Of a stretch of 64,000 nt of DNA, positions 29,240-38,061 are shown piece after piece. The notes under the pieces are model-generated. The model had not been told where the DNA came from and did no database searches. It was given only the letters and a program-made list of their open reading frames with translations. A program made the translations under genes and the position numbers. The stretch comes from Rhodobacter sp. SGA-6-6 (lineage in GTDB: Bacteria > Pseudomonadota > Alphaproteobacteria > Rhodobacterales > Rhodobacteraceae): contig NZ_JAAKGP010000001.1 of assembly GCF_011043545.1 (NCBI RefSeq), positions 372,001 to 436,000 of the forward strand. The letters are read 5' to 3'. Each line of letters opens with the position of its first letter. Position 1 is the stretch's first letter.

Positions 29240-30222
29240 CCGGCTGGCTTCTCCTCTCCGACCGCGACGGGCCGGTGGGCGCCGAACTGCCGCCGGTGCT
29301 GAACGAGGGCACGCTGGTGGTCGAGCTGTCCTGGCCGCTGCCGGTGGGCGTGCTGCTGGACTGGCGCAGCCAGGGGCAGGCGCTGTCGCTGTTCCACCAT
29401 CCGGCCAGCGGCATCGGCCTCCTTTGGCGCGACGGCGGGGCGCTGCGGCGGTTCCTGCTGCCCGGGGCGCTGCGGCTGGACGGCCGCCTCGCCCGGCTGG
29501 CCTTCCGCTGGAGCCGGGCGCAAGGCCGCTGGACCATGCAGCTGGACGACGGAAGGGAAGCCCGCGTCGCCGCCACCGCCGGCCTGAACCCGCCCGCCTT
29601 CCCCGCCGCCGCGCTGGCTGCGCTTTGTGCCGGGCAGGGGGTGACGCGGCGGGAATCCTCGGTGCTGTGGTTCGGGGTGATGCGGGGCGAAAACCCCCCG
29701 GCCCGGCTGCCCTGGATCGGCATCGCCGCCCCGGTGATGACCGCCGCTGGCCCGGTCCCCGCCGGGCTGCTGCGCCCCGGGCAATGGATCGCCACCCGCG
29801 ACGCCGGGCCGGTGCGGTTGCGCGCATTGCAGCGGATGGACATGCCCAGCCGGGGCAGCCATGCCGCCATCGTGCTGCGCGCGCCCTGGCACGCCCGGCA
29901 GACCGACCTGCTGGTCTCGGCCGACCAGCTGGTCGGCCTAAGCGGGCTGGAGGCCGAATACCTGTTCGGCGAGGAGGAGGTGCTGGTCCCCGCCGGCGCC
30001 CTGGTCGATGGCCGCTCGGCGCTGGCCGACAACCGCCGCGCCACCGCGCCGGGGGTGTCGCTGGACCTCGGCGGCCGGCACCTGATCGACTGCGGCGGCG
30101 CCTGCCTGCTGTCGGCCGGTCTCGGGGCGGCGATGCCCCCGCCGCTGCGCGTGTTGCAGGATTACGAGGCGCTGCCGCTGCTGGCGCTGCTGCGCCGGCA
30201 AAAATCGACCGACGCCGCCTGA
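29236..30222 (+). CDS. Hint-domain protein, apparently lacking the catalytic Cys
   Basis: 328 residues. The C-terminal half fits the bacterial Hedgehog/intein (Hint) domain common in Rhodobacteraceae: [40 protein letters not shown] and [14 protein letters not shown]. Where active members have a Cys near the start of the Hint domain, this protein reads [13 protein letters not shown], so self-processing is doubtful. The N-terminal half ([18 protein letters not shown]) shows a beta-rich stretch I cannot assign. It sits alone on the plus strand between dapE and dapD, suggesting insertion. Confidence 0.7.
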   Translation: MTGWLLLSDRDGPVGAELPPVLNEGTLVVELSWPLPVGVLLDWRSQGQALSLFHHPASGIGLLWRDGGALRRFLLPGALRLDGRLARLAFRWSRAQGRWTMQLDDGREARVAATAGLNPPAFPAAALAALCAGQGVTRRESSVLWFGVMRGENPPARLPWIGIAAPVMTAAGPVPAGLLRPGQWIATRDAGPVRLRALQRMDMPSRGSHAAIVLRAPWHARQTDLLVSADQLVGLSGLEAEYLFGEEEVLVPAGALVDGRSALADNRRATAPGVSLDLGGRHLIDCGGACLLSAGLGAAMPPPLRVLQDYEALPLLALLRRQKSTDAA

Positions 30223-30228
30223 GGCGTC
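30199..30228 (-). terminator. Possible terminator for the dapD downstream gene
   Basis: On the minus strand GACGCC and GGCGTC form a 6-bp stem (30211-30228), followed after six bases by TTTTT. It overlaps the end of the Hint-domain gene, which is convergent. It is short, hence low confidence. Confidence 0.35.
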
Positions 30229-30229
30229 G

Positions 30230-30571
30230 CTAGTCGTAGAACGGCGTCATCTGCGCCACCACGACCGAGTTCTCGGCCAGCGCGCGGTCCATCAGCGCCA
30301 CTTCTTCGACGCCGATCTCCTCGCCCGCCTTGCGGCGTTCCTCCAGCGTTCCCAGGCCCTGCACCTCCAGCGGCGCCAGGTCGGCCTCTTTCAGGATCGC
30401 CACCGTCTCGCGCACGGCTTCGGCCTCGTCCACGCCGGAGGCATAGCACATCAGCGCCGCCCCGGTGGCCTTGTCGGGCAGCCCGTCGCCCGCCTTGCGG
30501 CCGACCTCGACGATCAGGGTGAACACCTGCTGCGGGCGCTTTTCCTTCGCGGTCTTCTCGGCTTCGGCCAT
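30230..30571 (-). CDS. Conserved hypothetical protein downstream of dapD
   Basis: 113 residues, acidic and without signal peptide. The part QVFTLIVEVGRKAGDGLPDK and DEAEAVRETVAILKEADLAP suggests a small alpha/beta fold. A GGGGAGGG element precedes the ATG, and it follows dapD by 17 bases, so it is probably in the same operon. I do not recognise a family or function. Confidence 0.75.
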   Translation of the reverse strand: MAEAEKTAKEKRPQQVFTLIVEVGRKAGDGLPDKATGAALMCYASGVDEAEAVRETVAILKEADLAPLEVQGLGTLEERRKAGEEIGVEEVALMDRALAENSVVVAQMTPFYD

Positions 30572-30588
30572 TCGCGCCCTCCCCGGGC

Positions 30589-31413
30589 TCAGTCGCGCAA
30601 GAGTTCGTTGATCGAGGTCTTCGAGCGGGTCTGCGCATCCACCTTCTTCACGATCACCGCGCAGTAAAGGTTGATCCCGCCCTTCGACGGCATCGACCCG
30701 GCGACCACCACCGACCCGGCCGGAACCTCGCCATACATCACCGCGCCGGTTTCCCGGTCGACGATCTTGGTCGACTGGCCGATGTAGACCCCCATGCCGA
30801 GGACCGAACCCTCGCGGACGATGCAGCCCTCCACCACCTCGGAGCGCGCGCCGATGAAGCAGTTGTCCTCGATGATGGTCGGGCCGGCCTGCATCGGCTC
30901 CAGCACCCCGCCGATGCCGACGCCGCCGGACAGGTGGACGTTCTTGCCGATCTGCGCGCAGGAGCCGACGGTGGCCCAGCCGTCCACCATGCTGCCCTCA
31001 TCGACATAGGCGCCGATGTTGACGAAGGAGGGCATCAGCACCACCCCCTTGGCGATATAGGCCGACCGGCGGACGATGCTGCCCGGCACGGCGCGGAAGC
31101 CGGCGGCGCGCCATTCGGCCTCGTCCCAGCCCTCGAACTTGGACGGCACCTTGTCCCACCAGGTCGCGCCGCCGTTGCCGCCGGGGATGACGCCCATGTC
31201 GTTCAGCCGGAACGACAGCAGCACCGCCTTCTTGGCCCATTGGTTCACGTGCCAGTCGTTGCCCCGCTTCTCGGCCACCCGCAGCGTGCCGCCGTCCAGC
31301 GCGGCCAGAGTCGCCTCCACCGCGTCGCGCGCCTCGCCTTTCGTCGCGGGGGAAATGCCGTCGCGGGCCTCCCAGGCGGCTTCGATGGCGGCTTCCAGCG
31401 CGGCGTTCGACAT
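30589..31413 (-). CDS. dapD: 2,3,4,5-tetrahydropyridine-2,6-dicarboxylate N-succinyltransferase
   Basis: 274 residues of normal DapD length. It transfers succinyl from succinyl-CoA to tetrahydrodipicolinate in lysine/diaminopimelate synthesis. The left-handed beta-helix is evident from hexapeptide repeats such as [20 protein letters not shown] and [40 protein letters not shown] is the N-terminal domain signature. The ATG at 31413 gives [14 protein letters not shown]. Confidence 0.96.
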   Translation of the reverse strand: MSNAALEAAIEAAWEARDGISPATKGEARDAVEATLAALDGGTLRVAEKRGNDWHVNQWAKKAVLLSFRLNDMGVIPGGNGGATWWDKVPSKFEGWDEAEWRAAGFRAVPGSIVRRSAYIAKGVVLMPSFVNIGAYVDEGSMVDGWATVGSCAQIGKNVHLSGGVGIGGVLEPMQAGPTIIEDNCFIGARSEVVEGCIVREGSVLGMGVYIGQSTKIVDRETGAVMYGEVPAGSVVVAGSMPSKGGINLYCAVIVKKVDAQTRSKTSINELLRD

Positions 31414-31492
31414 GGGCGTGGTCCTTTTCGCGGTTCCTAAAGGGTCGCTGCGCCTATAAGGCTTGGGCAAAGGTGACGCAATCGGACAACAG

Positions 31493-32311
31493 ATGAAAGA
31501 CGAACCCCGCAGCCATCCGTTCCGCGATTCCACGCAGGACATCGAAACCGCCAAACAGGTCCCGGATACCCCGCAGACCCGGTCTCCGGTCTACCGGCTG
31601 GCCTTCGCCGACCGCGATTTCATGACGCGGGAAGAGTTGCGGCCGGTCCGGTTGCAACTGGAACTGCTGAAGCCGCAGATGATCATGGACGAACGCGGCA
31701 TCGAATCGACGGTGGTGATGTTCGGCGGCGCCCGCATCCCGGCGCCCGACCTGAAGCAGACGGCGCGCACCCCGGCCCTGGCCGAACTGTCGCGCTATTA
31801 CGACGAGGCCCGCCGCTTCGCCGCGGTGATGACGCAGCGCAGCCTGGACAGCTACGGCCGCAACTGGGTGGTCGTCACCGGCGGCGGCCCGGGGGTGATG
31901 GAGGCCGGCAACCGCGGCGCCGAGGAGGCGGGGGGCCAGTCGATCGGCCTCAACATCGTGCTGCCGCACGAACAGGCGCCGAACCCCTATGTCACGCCGG
32001 AGCTGGCCTTCAACTTCCACTACTTCGCCATCCGCAAGATGCATTTCCTGATGCGCGCCGCGGCGATCTGCGTCTTCCCCGGCGGCTTCGGCACCATGGA
32101 CGAGCTGTTCGAGGCGTTGACCCTGATCCAGACCGGCCGAATGAAGCCGATCCCCTTCCTGCTGTTCGGGCAGGACTGGTGGGAAAGGGTGGTGGACTGG
32201 AACATGCTGGCCGAGGCCGGCGTGATCAGCCCCGAGGACCTGGGCCTGTTCCGCATCGTCGAGACCGCGGAAGAGGCCATCGCCGCCATCGACGACTGGC
32301 CGAAGGTATAG
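31493..32311 (+). CDS. LOG family protein (TIGR00730; putative nucleotide monophosphate phosphoribohydrolase)
   Basis: 272 residues with the two LOG signatures: [15 protein letters not shown] and [18 protein letters not shown] proteins release free base from N6-modified nucleoside monophosphates (cytokinin activation in plants) or hydrolyse nucleotides. The bacterial role is less clear. The N-terminal ~60 residues are an extension over the shorter form. It is divergent from dapD. The first copy of a dispersed repeat follows it. Confidence 0.88.
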   Translation: MKDEPRSHPFRDSTQDIETAKQVPDTPQTRSPVYRLAFADRDFMTREELRPVRLQLELLKPQMIMDERGIESTVVMFGGARIPAPDLKQTARTPALAELSRYYDEARRFAAVMTQRSLDSYGRNWVVVTGGGPGVMEAGNRGAEEAGGQSIGLNIVLPHEQAPNPYVTPELAFNFHYFAIRKMHFLMRAAAICVFPGGFGTMDELFEALTLIQTGRMKPIPFLLFGQDWWERVVDWNMLAEAGVISPEDLGLFRIVETAEEAIAAIDDWPKV

Positions 32312-32327
32312 GAAACATCCCCGAGCC

Positions 32328-32543
32328 GGCCGGGCGGGAGAAGGCGAGGCGCCGCCTTGCCCCGCCCGTGCGCAGCATGTCAACCGGAAACATGTCAGCC
32401 TGAGACCCAGTGAGGCCAGCCGACCCGGCGGGCGAGAAGCGCCCGCCGAGGGCGGGGCGGGCGCTGGCCGGGCCTTGAGGGCCCGGCCGGGACAAGGGGA
32501 AGCGTTGCGCGGTGGCGAAGGCGATAGCCTTCGCCAAGGGAAG
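32328..32543 (+). repeat. Dispersed intergenic repeat, copy A
   Basis: About 216 bp in the 316-base gap between the LOG and GFA genes, with a clear homologue at 42293-42513 in the same orientation. It contains several nested hairpins: GGGCGGG/CCCGCCC with an inner stem (32331-32367), CGGCGGGCG/CGCCCGCCG (about 32427-32449), GGCCGGGCC/GGCCCGGCC (32466-32488) and GGCGAAGGC/GCCTTCGCC (32514-32535). No reading frame of note lies in it. The rest of the gap, up to 32627, holds only the GFA ribosome site. Confidence 0.8.
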
Positions 32544-32627
32544 CCAGCAGCACCGGCCGCAGAATCCGCTTCCCTCCCGAACGATTTCCGCCAGTCTTGA
32601 CGCAGAACCCACTCCACGGAGGACCGA

Positions 32628-33071
32628 ATGACATTCAACCCCGAACGCGGAACCTGCCGCTGCGGCGCGGTGGAGATCGAGGTCTCCGCCCCGCCCTTCA
32701 TGACCATGGCCTGCCATTGCCGCGGCTGCCAGCGGATGACCGCCAGCGCCTTCTCGCTGACCATGATGGTGCCCGCCGCGGCGCTACGGGTGACGAAGGG
32801 CGAGACGGTCCGCGGCGGAACCGGCGGCCCGATGGGCGACCACCGCTTCTGCGACGGTTGCAAGAGCTGGCTCTTCACCCGCTTCGAGGGGCAGGATTTC
32901 GTCAACGTCCGCCCGACGATGTTCGACCGGCCCGACTGGTCGCGCCCCTTCGCCGAGGTGCAGACCGCCGAGAAGCTGGACTGGGTCCGGCTTCCCGTCC
33001 GGCATTCCTTCCAGCGTTTCCCGCCGCCCGAGCAATACGGCGCGCTGCTCGCCGAATTCACCGCCGGCTGA
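32628..33071 (+). CDS. GFA (CENP-V/glutathione-dependent formaldehyde-activating) family protein
   Basis: 147 residues with the family's zinc cysteines: GTCRCGAVEIEV, ACHCRGCQRMTASAF and HRFCDGCKSWLF. Members may bind glutathione or metal; the formaldehyde-activating role was proposed for one Paracoccus protein and does not hold for all. GGAGGACCG precedes the ATG. It is convergent with, and directly abuts, the aminotransferase gene. Confidence 0.87.
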   Translation: MTFNPERGTCRCGAVEIEVSAPPFMTMACHCRGCQRMTASAFSLTMMVPAAALRVTKGETVRGGTGGPMGDHRFCDGCKSWLFTRFEGQDFVNVRPTMFDRPDWSRPFAEVQTAEKLDWVRLPVRHSFQRFPPPEQYGALLAEFTAG

Positions 33072-34424
33072 TCACAGCGCCGAAAGCCCCGCGTCCAGCG
33101 CCTTCAGGATCACCTGCACGTCGTCGCTGGTCAGCACCAGCGGCGGCGACAGGATGATGTTCGGTCCGGAGACCCGGATCATCGCGCCGTTCTCGTAGGC
33201 CACCTTCTGCACCTTGCCCGGCGTGGCCTTGTCCGGCGCCGCCTTGGTCGCCCGGTCCGAGACCAGTTCGACCGCGTGCATCAGCCCGTGGCCGCCGCGC
33301 ACGTCGCCGACCACTGCGTGCTTTTCCTTCAGCGCCAGCAGGCCCGAGTGCATCTCGGCCCCCCGCGCCGCGGCATTGTCCTTGACGTTCAGCCTTTGAG
33401 TTTCGGCCAGGCAGGCCAGCGCTGCCGCTGCGCCGACGGGATGGCCGGAATAGGTATAGCCATGGCCGATGGCGGCCTTGCCGGTTTCGTCGCCCTCGAA
33501 CACCTCCGCCACGCCTTCGGCGATCATCACCGCACCGAAGGGGAAGAAGGCATTGGTGATCGCCTTCGCGGTGCAGGCGAAATCCGGCTTCACCCCCCAG
33601 AGCCGGCTGCCGGTCCAGGCCCCGGTGCGGCCGAAGGCGGTGATCACCTCGTCGGCGATCAGCAGGATGCCGTGCTTGCGGCACAGCTTCTCGACCCCCG
33701 GCATGAAGCTGGAATGCGGCGGGATCACCCCGCCGGCGCCGAGGACCGGTTCCATGATGAAGGCGGCAATGGTCTGCGGCCCCTGGAAGGCGATCTCGTC
33801 CTCCAGCGCCTGCAGGCACAGCTGCGCCAGCCGCTCCGGGTCGCTTTCGTTGAACGGGTTGCGATAGGTGTAGGGCGCCGGGATGTGGTGGCAGCCGGGC
33901 AGCAGCGGCTCATAGGCGCTGCGGAAATTGGCGTTGCCGTTGACCGAGGCGCCACCGAAATGGGTGCCGTGGTAGCCCTTCTTCAGCGACAGGTATTTCA
34001 CCCGCCCCGGCTCTCCCTTGATCTTGTGATACTGCCGCGCCAGCCGCAGCGCCGTCTCCACGCTGTCGCTGCCGCCGGAGGTGAAAAAGGCCCGGACAAG
34101 GCCATCCGGCGCGAAAAACGCCCGCAGCTCCTCGGCCAGTTCGATCACCTTGTCGTTCGAGGTGCCGCGGAAGATCGAGTAATAGGGCAGCGACTCCAGC
34201 TGCGCCGCGATGGCCTCCTTCACCGGGCGGCAGGAATAGCCGAGGTTGACGTTCCACAGGCCCCCCACCGCATCCACCACCTCATGCCCGTCGACATCGC
34301 GGATGCGCACGCCTTCCGCGCCGGTCACGATGGTCGGCGCGTTCTTCAGGCTGTCCGCAGGCGCCGTCATCGGGTGCCACAGGCTGCGCGCGTTGTTCGC
34401 TTTCAGGAAGTTGGCGTCCTTCAT
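33072..34424 (-). CDS. Class III omega-aminotransferase
   Basis: 450 residues of the PLP class III family. Visible are TSGGSDSVETALRLARQYH (cofactor phosphate site), LLIADEVITAFGRTG (cofactor Asp) and the Schiff-base Lys in CTAKAITNAFFPFGAVM. The N-terminal SLWHPMTAPADSLKNAP is typical of the putrescine/beta-alanine/taurine:pyruvate group, so the likely reaction is transfer of a terminal amino group from a diamine or omega-amino acid to pyruvate. AAGGAAAG precedes the ATG. It sits in one direction with the IclR gene and divergent from the aldehyde dehydrogenase, a pairing suited to amine to aldehyde to acid oxidation. Confidence 0.9.
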   Translation of the reverse strand: MKDANFLKANNARSLWHPMTAPADSLKNAPTIVTGAEGVRIRDVDGHEVVDAVGGLWNVNLGYSCRPVKEAIAAQLESLPYYSIFRGTSNDKVIELAEELRAFFAPDGLVRAFFTSGGSDSVETALRLARQYHKIKGEPGRVKYLSLKKGYHGTHFGGASVNGNANFRSAYEPLLPGCHHIPAPYTYRNPFNESDPERLAQLCLQALEDEIAFQGPQTIAAFIMEPVLGAGGVIPPHSSFMPGVEKLCRKHGILLIADEVITAFGRTGAWTGSRLWGVKPDFACTAKAITNAFFPFGAVMIAEGVAEVFEGDETGKAAIGHGYTYSGHPVGAAAALACLAETQRLNVKDNAAARGAEMHSGLLALKEKHAVVGDVRGGHGLMHAVELVSDRATKAAPDKATPGKVQKVAYENGAMIRVSGPNIILSPPLVLTSDDVQVILKALDAGLSAL

Positions 34425-34440
34425 CGGCTTTCCTTTCGGG

Positions 34441-35226
34441 TCAGGCGGCATCCCGCCACAGGGTTTCCAGCCCGGGCGGCAACTGCCCGCCCCAGGCCGT
34501 GGTGATCTGCACCGCCGCCCTTGCCAGTTCGGCCAAGGTCAGGCGGCGTTGGTCCTCGGTCATCCGCGCCGCCGGGGTGGCGACCGCGATCGACCCGGTG
34601 CAGGCGCATGTCGCATCGAACAGCGGCAGCGCGATGCCATGCACCCCCGGCTCGAAGGTCGAGTCGGTCTCGGCATGGCCCCGCGCCCGGATCGCCGGCA
34701 GCAGCGTGCGGATCGCCTCGGGATCGGTTCCGGTGGAAGCGGTCATCTGCGGCAGCGGCGCGGCCAGAATCGTCTCTGACATGGCCTTTTCCGCAAAAGC
34801 CAGCACCACCAACCCGCTGGCGGTGGCGTGGAAGGGCAGGAAATCGGCATCTTCCATCCGCACCGCCATGGCGTGGCGCGCCGAATAGGCGAAGGCCAGC
34901 GTCTGCAGCCGCCCCGCCACCAGATGCGACAGATGCGCGGTCTCACCCGTCGCCTCGGCCAGCGCCCGCAGCACCGGCATCGCTGCCTCGCGCATCGGCA
35001 CCGCCGCTTCGCGCAGGGAGGCCAGCCGCAGCACCGCCGGCCCCAGCCGGTATTCCCGCGCCGGGCCGGTTTGCTCGACCAGCCCGCAGCTTTCCATCTC
35101 CTGCAACAGCCGGTGGCAAGTGGCCTTGTTCAGCCCCGAGGCGCGGGCGATCTGGCTCAGCCCCATCTGCGGCTGCCGATGGGTGAACAGGTCCAGAAGC
35201 TCCAGCGCCTTGCCGACGGTGCCCAT
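34441..35226 (-). CDS. IclR family transcriptional regulator
   Basis: 261 residues. The N-terminal winged helix reads VGKALELLDLFTHRQPQMGL and ARASGLNKATCHRLLQEME; the C-terminal effector domain contains HATASGLVVLAF and ADSTFEPGVHGIALPLFDA-like parts (here ETDSTFEPGVHGIALPL). AAAGGGGG supports the ATG at 35226; an upstream ATG at 35244 has no ribosome site. It is divergent from the aldehyde dehydrogenase gene and sits upstream of the aminotransferase gene, so it likely controls both through the palindrome in the shared region. Confidence 0.92.
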   Translation of the reverse strand: MGTVGKALELLDLFTHRQPQMGLSQIARASGLNKATCHRLLQEMESCGLVEQTGPAREYRLGPAVLRLASLREAAVPMREAAMPVLRALAEATGETAHLSHLVAGRLQTLAFAYSARHAMAVRMEDADFLPFHATASGLVVLAFAEKAMSETILAAPLPQMTASTGTDPEAIRTLLPAIRARGHAETDSTFEPGVHGIALPLFDATCACTGSIAVATPAARMTEDQRRLTLAELARAAVQITTAWGGQLPPGLETLWRDAA

Positions 35227-35292
35227 ACCGCGCCCCCTTTGCATTTTTGTTGACAGGTCGCGGTCCGCCCGTCAATCTGTTTTTGAAACATT

Positions 35293-35309
35293 GGTTCATA
35301 TAATGAACC
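35293..35309. promoter_or_regulatory. Palindromic operator in the IclR / aldehyde dehydrogenase intergenic region
   Basis: GGTTCAT-ATA-ATGAACC is a perfect 7+7 palindrome, 17 bases before the aldehyde dehydrogenase ATG. Its centre contains TATAAT, so a bound protein could block a -10 box. An alternative promoter, TTGACA (35250-35255) with CAATCT 17 bases on, lies upstream. IclR proteins commonly bind short palindromes like this; direct evidence is absent. Confidence 0.6.
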
Positions 35310-35325
35310 GATAAGGGAGCACCGC

Positions 35326-36813
35326 ATGAGTCTGGACCAAGCCGCCATCGACCGCCTGGCCGCCGCGCCCGTCGCCCCCGGCCGCCTGCTGATCGAAGGC
35401 CAATGGCTGCCGGGCGAGGCCGGCGAAAACCCCGTCCTGTCGCCCATCGACGGCCGCCAACTGACCACGCTCGCCGCCGCCTCGCCCGCCGATGTCGCCC
35501 GCGCCTGCGCCTCAGCCCGCGCGGCCTTCGAGGATGGCCGCTGGTCCCGCCTTGCCCCTTCGGCCCGCAAGGCGGTGCTGCACCGGCTGGCCGACCTGAT
35601 CGACCGCAACGCGGCGGAACTCGCCGTCCTCGGCGTCCGCGACAATGGCACCGAGATCTCCATGGCCCTGAAGGCCGAGCCCGGCAGCGCCGCCGCGACC
35701 TTTCGCTACTACGCCGAGGCGCTGGACAAGGTTTATGGCGAGATCGCCCCCACCGCGCCCAACATCCTCGCGCTGGTCCACAAGGAGCCGGTGGGCGTGG
35801 TCGGCGCCATCGTGCCCTGGAACTTCCCGCTGATGATCGGCGCCTGGAAGATCGCCCCCGCGCTGGCGATGGGCAATTCCGTGGTGCTGAAACCGGCGGA
35901 AACCGCGTCCCTAACGCTGCTCAAACTGGCCGAACTGGCGCTGGAGGCCGGGGTGCCGCCCGGCGTCTTCAACGTGGTCACCGGCCCCGGCCGGGTGACC
36001 GGCGAGGCGCTGGCGCTGTCGCCGGACGTGGACGTGCTGGTCTTCACCGGCTCCGGCGCCACCGGCCGCCGGCTGCTGCAATATTCCGCGCAGTCGAACC
36101 TGAAGCGCTGCTATCTGGAGTTGGGCGGCAAGTCCCCCAACATCGTCTTCGCCGATGCGCCCGACCTGCAGGCCGCCGCCAAGACCGCCGCCACCGCGAT
36201 CTTCCGCAACGCCGGGCAGGTCTGCGTGGCGGGTTCGCGGCTGCTGGTGCAGGCCGAGGTGCATGATGAATTCGTCTCTATCCTTGCCGAAACCACCAAG
36301 AAGATGACCGTCGGCAACCCGCTATCGCTGGCGACCCAGGTCGGCGCGGTGAACTCCTTGCCGCAGTTGGAGGGCAACCTGGGCTTCGTCGCCGATGCCG
36401 CAAGCGAGGGCGGGCAGGTCGTCACCGGCGGCGCCCGCGTCCTGCAGGAGACCGGCGGCTGGTATATGGACCCGACCGTGGTCACCGGCGTCCGGCCCGA
36501 GCATCGGCTTTACCGCGAGGAGGTCTTCGGCCCCGTCCTCGCCGTCACCCCGTTCAAGGACGAGGAGGAGGCGCTGCGGCTGGCCAATGCCAGCGACTTC
36601 GGCCTCGCCTCCGGGGTCTGGACCGCGAACCTGTCGCGCGCCCACCGGATGATCCGCGGCATCCGCGCCGGGGTGGTGCATGTGAACACCTACGGCGGCG
36701 CCGACGGCACCGTGCCGCTGGCGGGGACCAAGCAATCGGGCAACGGCGCGGACAAGAGCCTGTACGCGCTGGAGAAGTATTGCGATCTGAAGACCGCGTG
36801 GATTCAGCTGTAA
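35326..36813 (+). CDS. NAD(P)-dependent aldehyde dehydrogenase
   Basis: 495 residues of the ALDH superfamily. The cofactor region is VVGAIVPWNFPLMIGAWK; the general base Glu is in CYLELGGKSPNIVF and the catalytic Cys in NAGQVCVAGSRLLV. It resembles gamma-glutamyl-gamma-aminobutyraldehyde dehydrogenase (PuuC-type) enzymes that oxidise amino-aldehydes. With the neighbouring omega-aminotransferase it could convert a diamine to an amino acid. The exact substrate is an inference. AAGGGAG is 9 bases before the ATG. Confidence 0.92.
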   Translation: MSLDQAAIDRLAAAPVAPGRLLIEGQWLPGEAGENPVLSPIDGRQLTTLAAASPADVARACASARAAFEDGRWSRLAPSARKAVLHRLADLIDRNAAELAVLGVRDNGTEISMALKAEPGSAAATFRYYAEALDKVYGEIAPTAPNILALVHKEPVGVVGAIVPWNFPLMIGAWKIAPALAMGNSVVLKPAETASLTLLKLAELALEAGVPPGVFNVVTGPGRVTGEALALSPDVDVLVFTGSGATGRRLLQYSAQSNLKRCYLELGGKSPNIVFADAPDLQAAAKTAATAIFRNAGQVCVAGSRLLVQAEVHDEFVSILAETTKKMTVGNPLSLATQVGAVNSLPQLEGNLGFVADAASEGGQVVTGGARVLQETGGWYMDPTVVTGVRPEHRLYREEVFGPVLAVTPFKDEEEALRLANASDFGLASGVWTANLSRAHRMIRGIRAGVVHVNTYGGADGTVPLAGTKQSGNGADKSLYALEKYCDLKTAWIQL

Positions 36814-36828
36814 CAGGGACTGTTTTCG

Positions 36829-38061
36829 ATGGGCGACCGCATCCTTGTCGTGGGCACCTACGACACCAAGGACGACGAACTGACCTATCTGGCCGGCGTC
36901 ATCCGCGCCCAGGGCGGCACCGCGCTGACCATGGATGTCTCGATCCTGGGCGATCCCAAGGCGCCGACCGACTGGTCCAAGCATCAGGTGATCGAGGCCG
37001 GCGGCAGCACCATCGCCGAAGCCATCGCCGCCGAGGACGAGAACTTCGCCATGCAGGCGATGGCCCGCGGGGCCGCGGCGCTGTCCGCCCGGCTGCACCG
37101 CGAGGGCGTGTTCGACGGGGTGATCGTCCTCGGCGGCTCGATGGGCACCGACTTGGCGCTGGACCTCTGCGCCGCGCTGCCGCTGGGGGTGCCGAAATAC
37201 GTGGTCTCCACCGTCAGCTTCTCGCCGATGCTGCCGCCGGAACGGCTGGCCCCGGACATCCAGATGATCCTCTGGGCCGGCGGGCTTTACGGGCTGAACT
37301 CGGTCTGCAAATCGTCGCTGAGCCAGGCCGCGGGGGCGGTCCTCGGCGCCGCCCGCGCGGTGGAGCCGCCGCGGCGCGACCGCCCGCTGATCGGCATGAC
37401 CGGCTTTGGCAAGACCGTGCTGCGCTACATGGTGGTGCTGAAACCGGAACTGGAGAAACGCGGCTTCGAGGTCGCCGTCTTCCACGCCACCGGCATGGGC
37501 GGCCGCGCCTTCGAATCGCTGGCGGCCGAGGGCGCCTTCGCCTGCGTGATGGATTTCGCACCGCAGGAGGTGGGGAACCACCTGTTCGGCAGCGCCATCA
37601 GCGCCGGGCCGGACCGGATGACCAACGCCGGCCGCCGCGGCCTCCCGCAGATGGTGGCGCCGGGCTGCTACGATCTGGTCGACGTGGTCGGCTGGCACGC
37701 CCCGCCGGAACGCTTCCGCGACAGCCCCAGCCATGCGCACAACCGGCTGTTGTCCTCCTATGTGCAAAGCGCCGAGGAGCGGCGGATGATGGCGCGGGAG
37801 ATGGCGGCGAAGCTGGCGGGGGCGACGGGAAAAACGTCTCTGTTCCTGCCGAAACGGGGCTGCAACGAATGGGACCGCGAAGGCGCGCCGCTGGCGGATG
37901 CCGAGGGGCTGGCCGCCTTCTGCGAGGAGATCCGCAAGACCTGCCCGCCGAATGTCGAGCTGATCGAGCTGGATTGCCACATCAACGACGAAGGCTTCGC
38001 CGCCGCGGTGCTGGAGTTGTTCGACCGCTGGCTGGCCGAGGGCGTGGTCAGGCGAAACTGA
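36829..38061 (+). CDS. Tm-1-like ATP-binding protein (UPF0261)
   Basis: 410 residues of the UPF0261 family: RILVVGTYDTKDDELTYLAG, GVIVLGGSMGTDLALDLCAA, GMTGFGKTVLRYMVVLKPEL and GCYDLVDVVGWHAPPERF. The plant homologue Tm-1 inhibits tobamovirus replication proteins; the bacterial role is unknown. The usual neighbouring phosphoenolpyruvate hydrolase-like TIM-barrel gene is not present here. It lies 15 bases after the aldehyde dehydrogenase and probably shares its transcript. Its 3' end overlaps the convergent hydratase gene by 14 bases. Confidence 0.9.
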   Translation: MGDRILVVGTYDTKDDELTYLAGVIRAQGGTALTMDVSILGDPKAPTDWSKHQVIEAGGSTIAEAIAAEDENFAMQAMARGAAALSARLHREGVFDGVIVLGGSMGTDLALDLCAALPLGVPKYVVSTVSFSPMLPPERLAPDIQMILWAGGLYGLNSVCKSSLSQAAGAVLGAARAVEPPRRDRPLIGMTGFGKTVLRYMVVLKPELEKRGFEVAVFHATGMGGRAFESLAAEGAFACVMDFAPQEVGNHLFGSAISAGPDRMTNAGRRGLPQMVAPGCYDLVDVVGWHAPPERFRDSPSHAHNRLLSSYVQSAEERRMMAREMAAKLAGATGKTSLFLPKRGCNEWDREGAPLADAEGLAAFCEEIRKTCPPNVELIELDCHINDEGFAAAVLELFDRWLAEGVVRRN

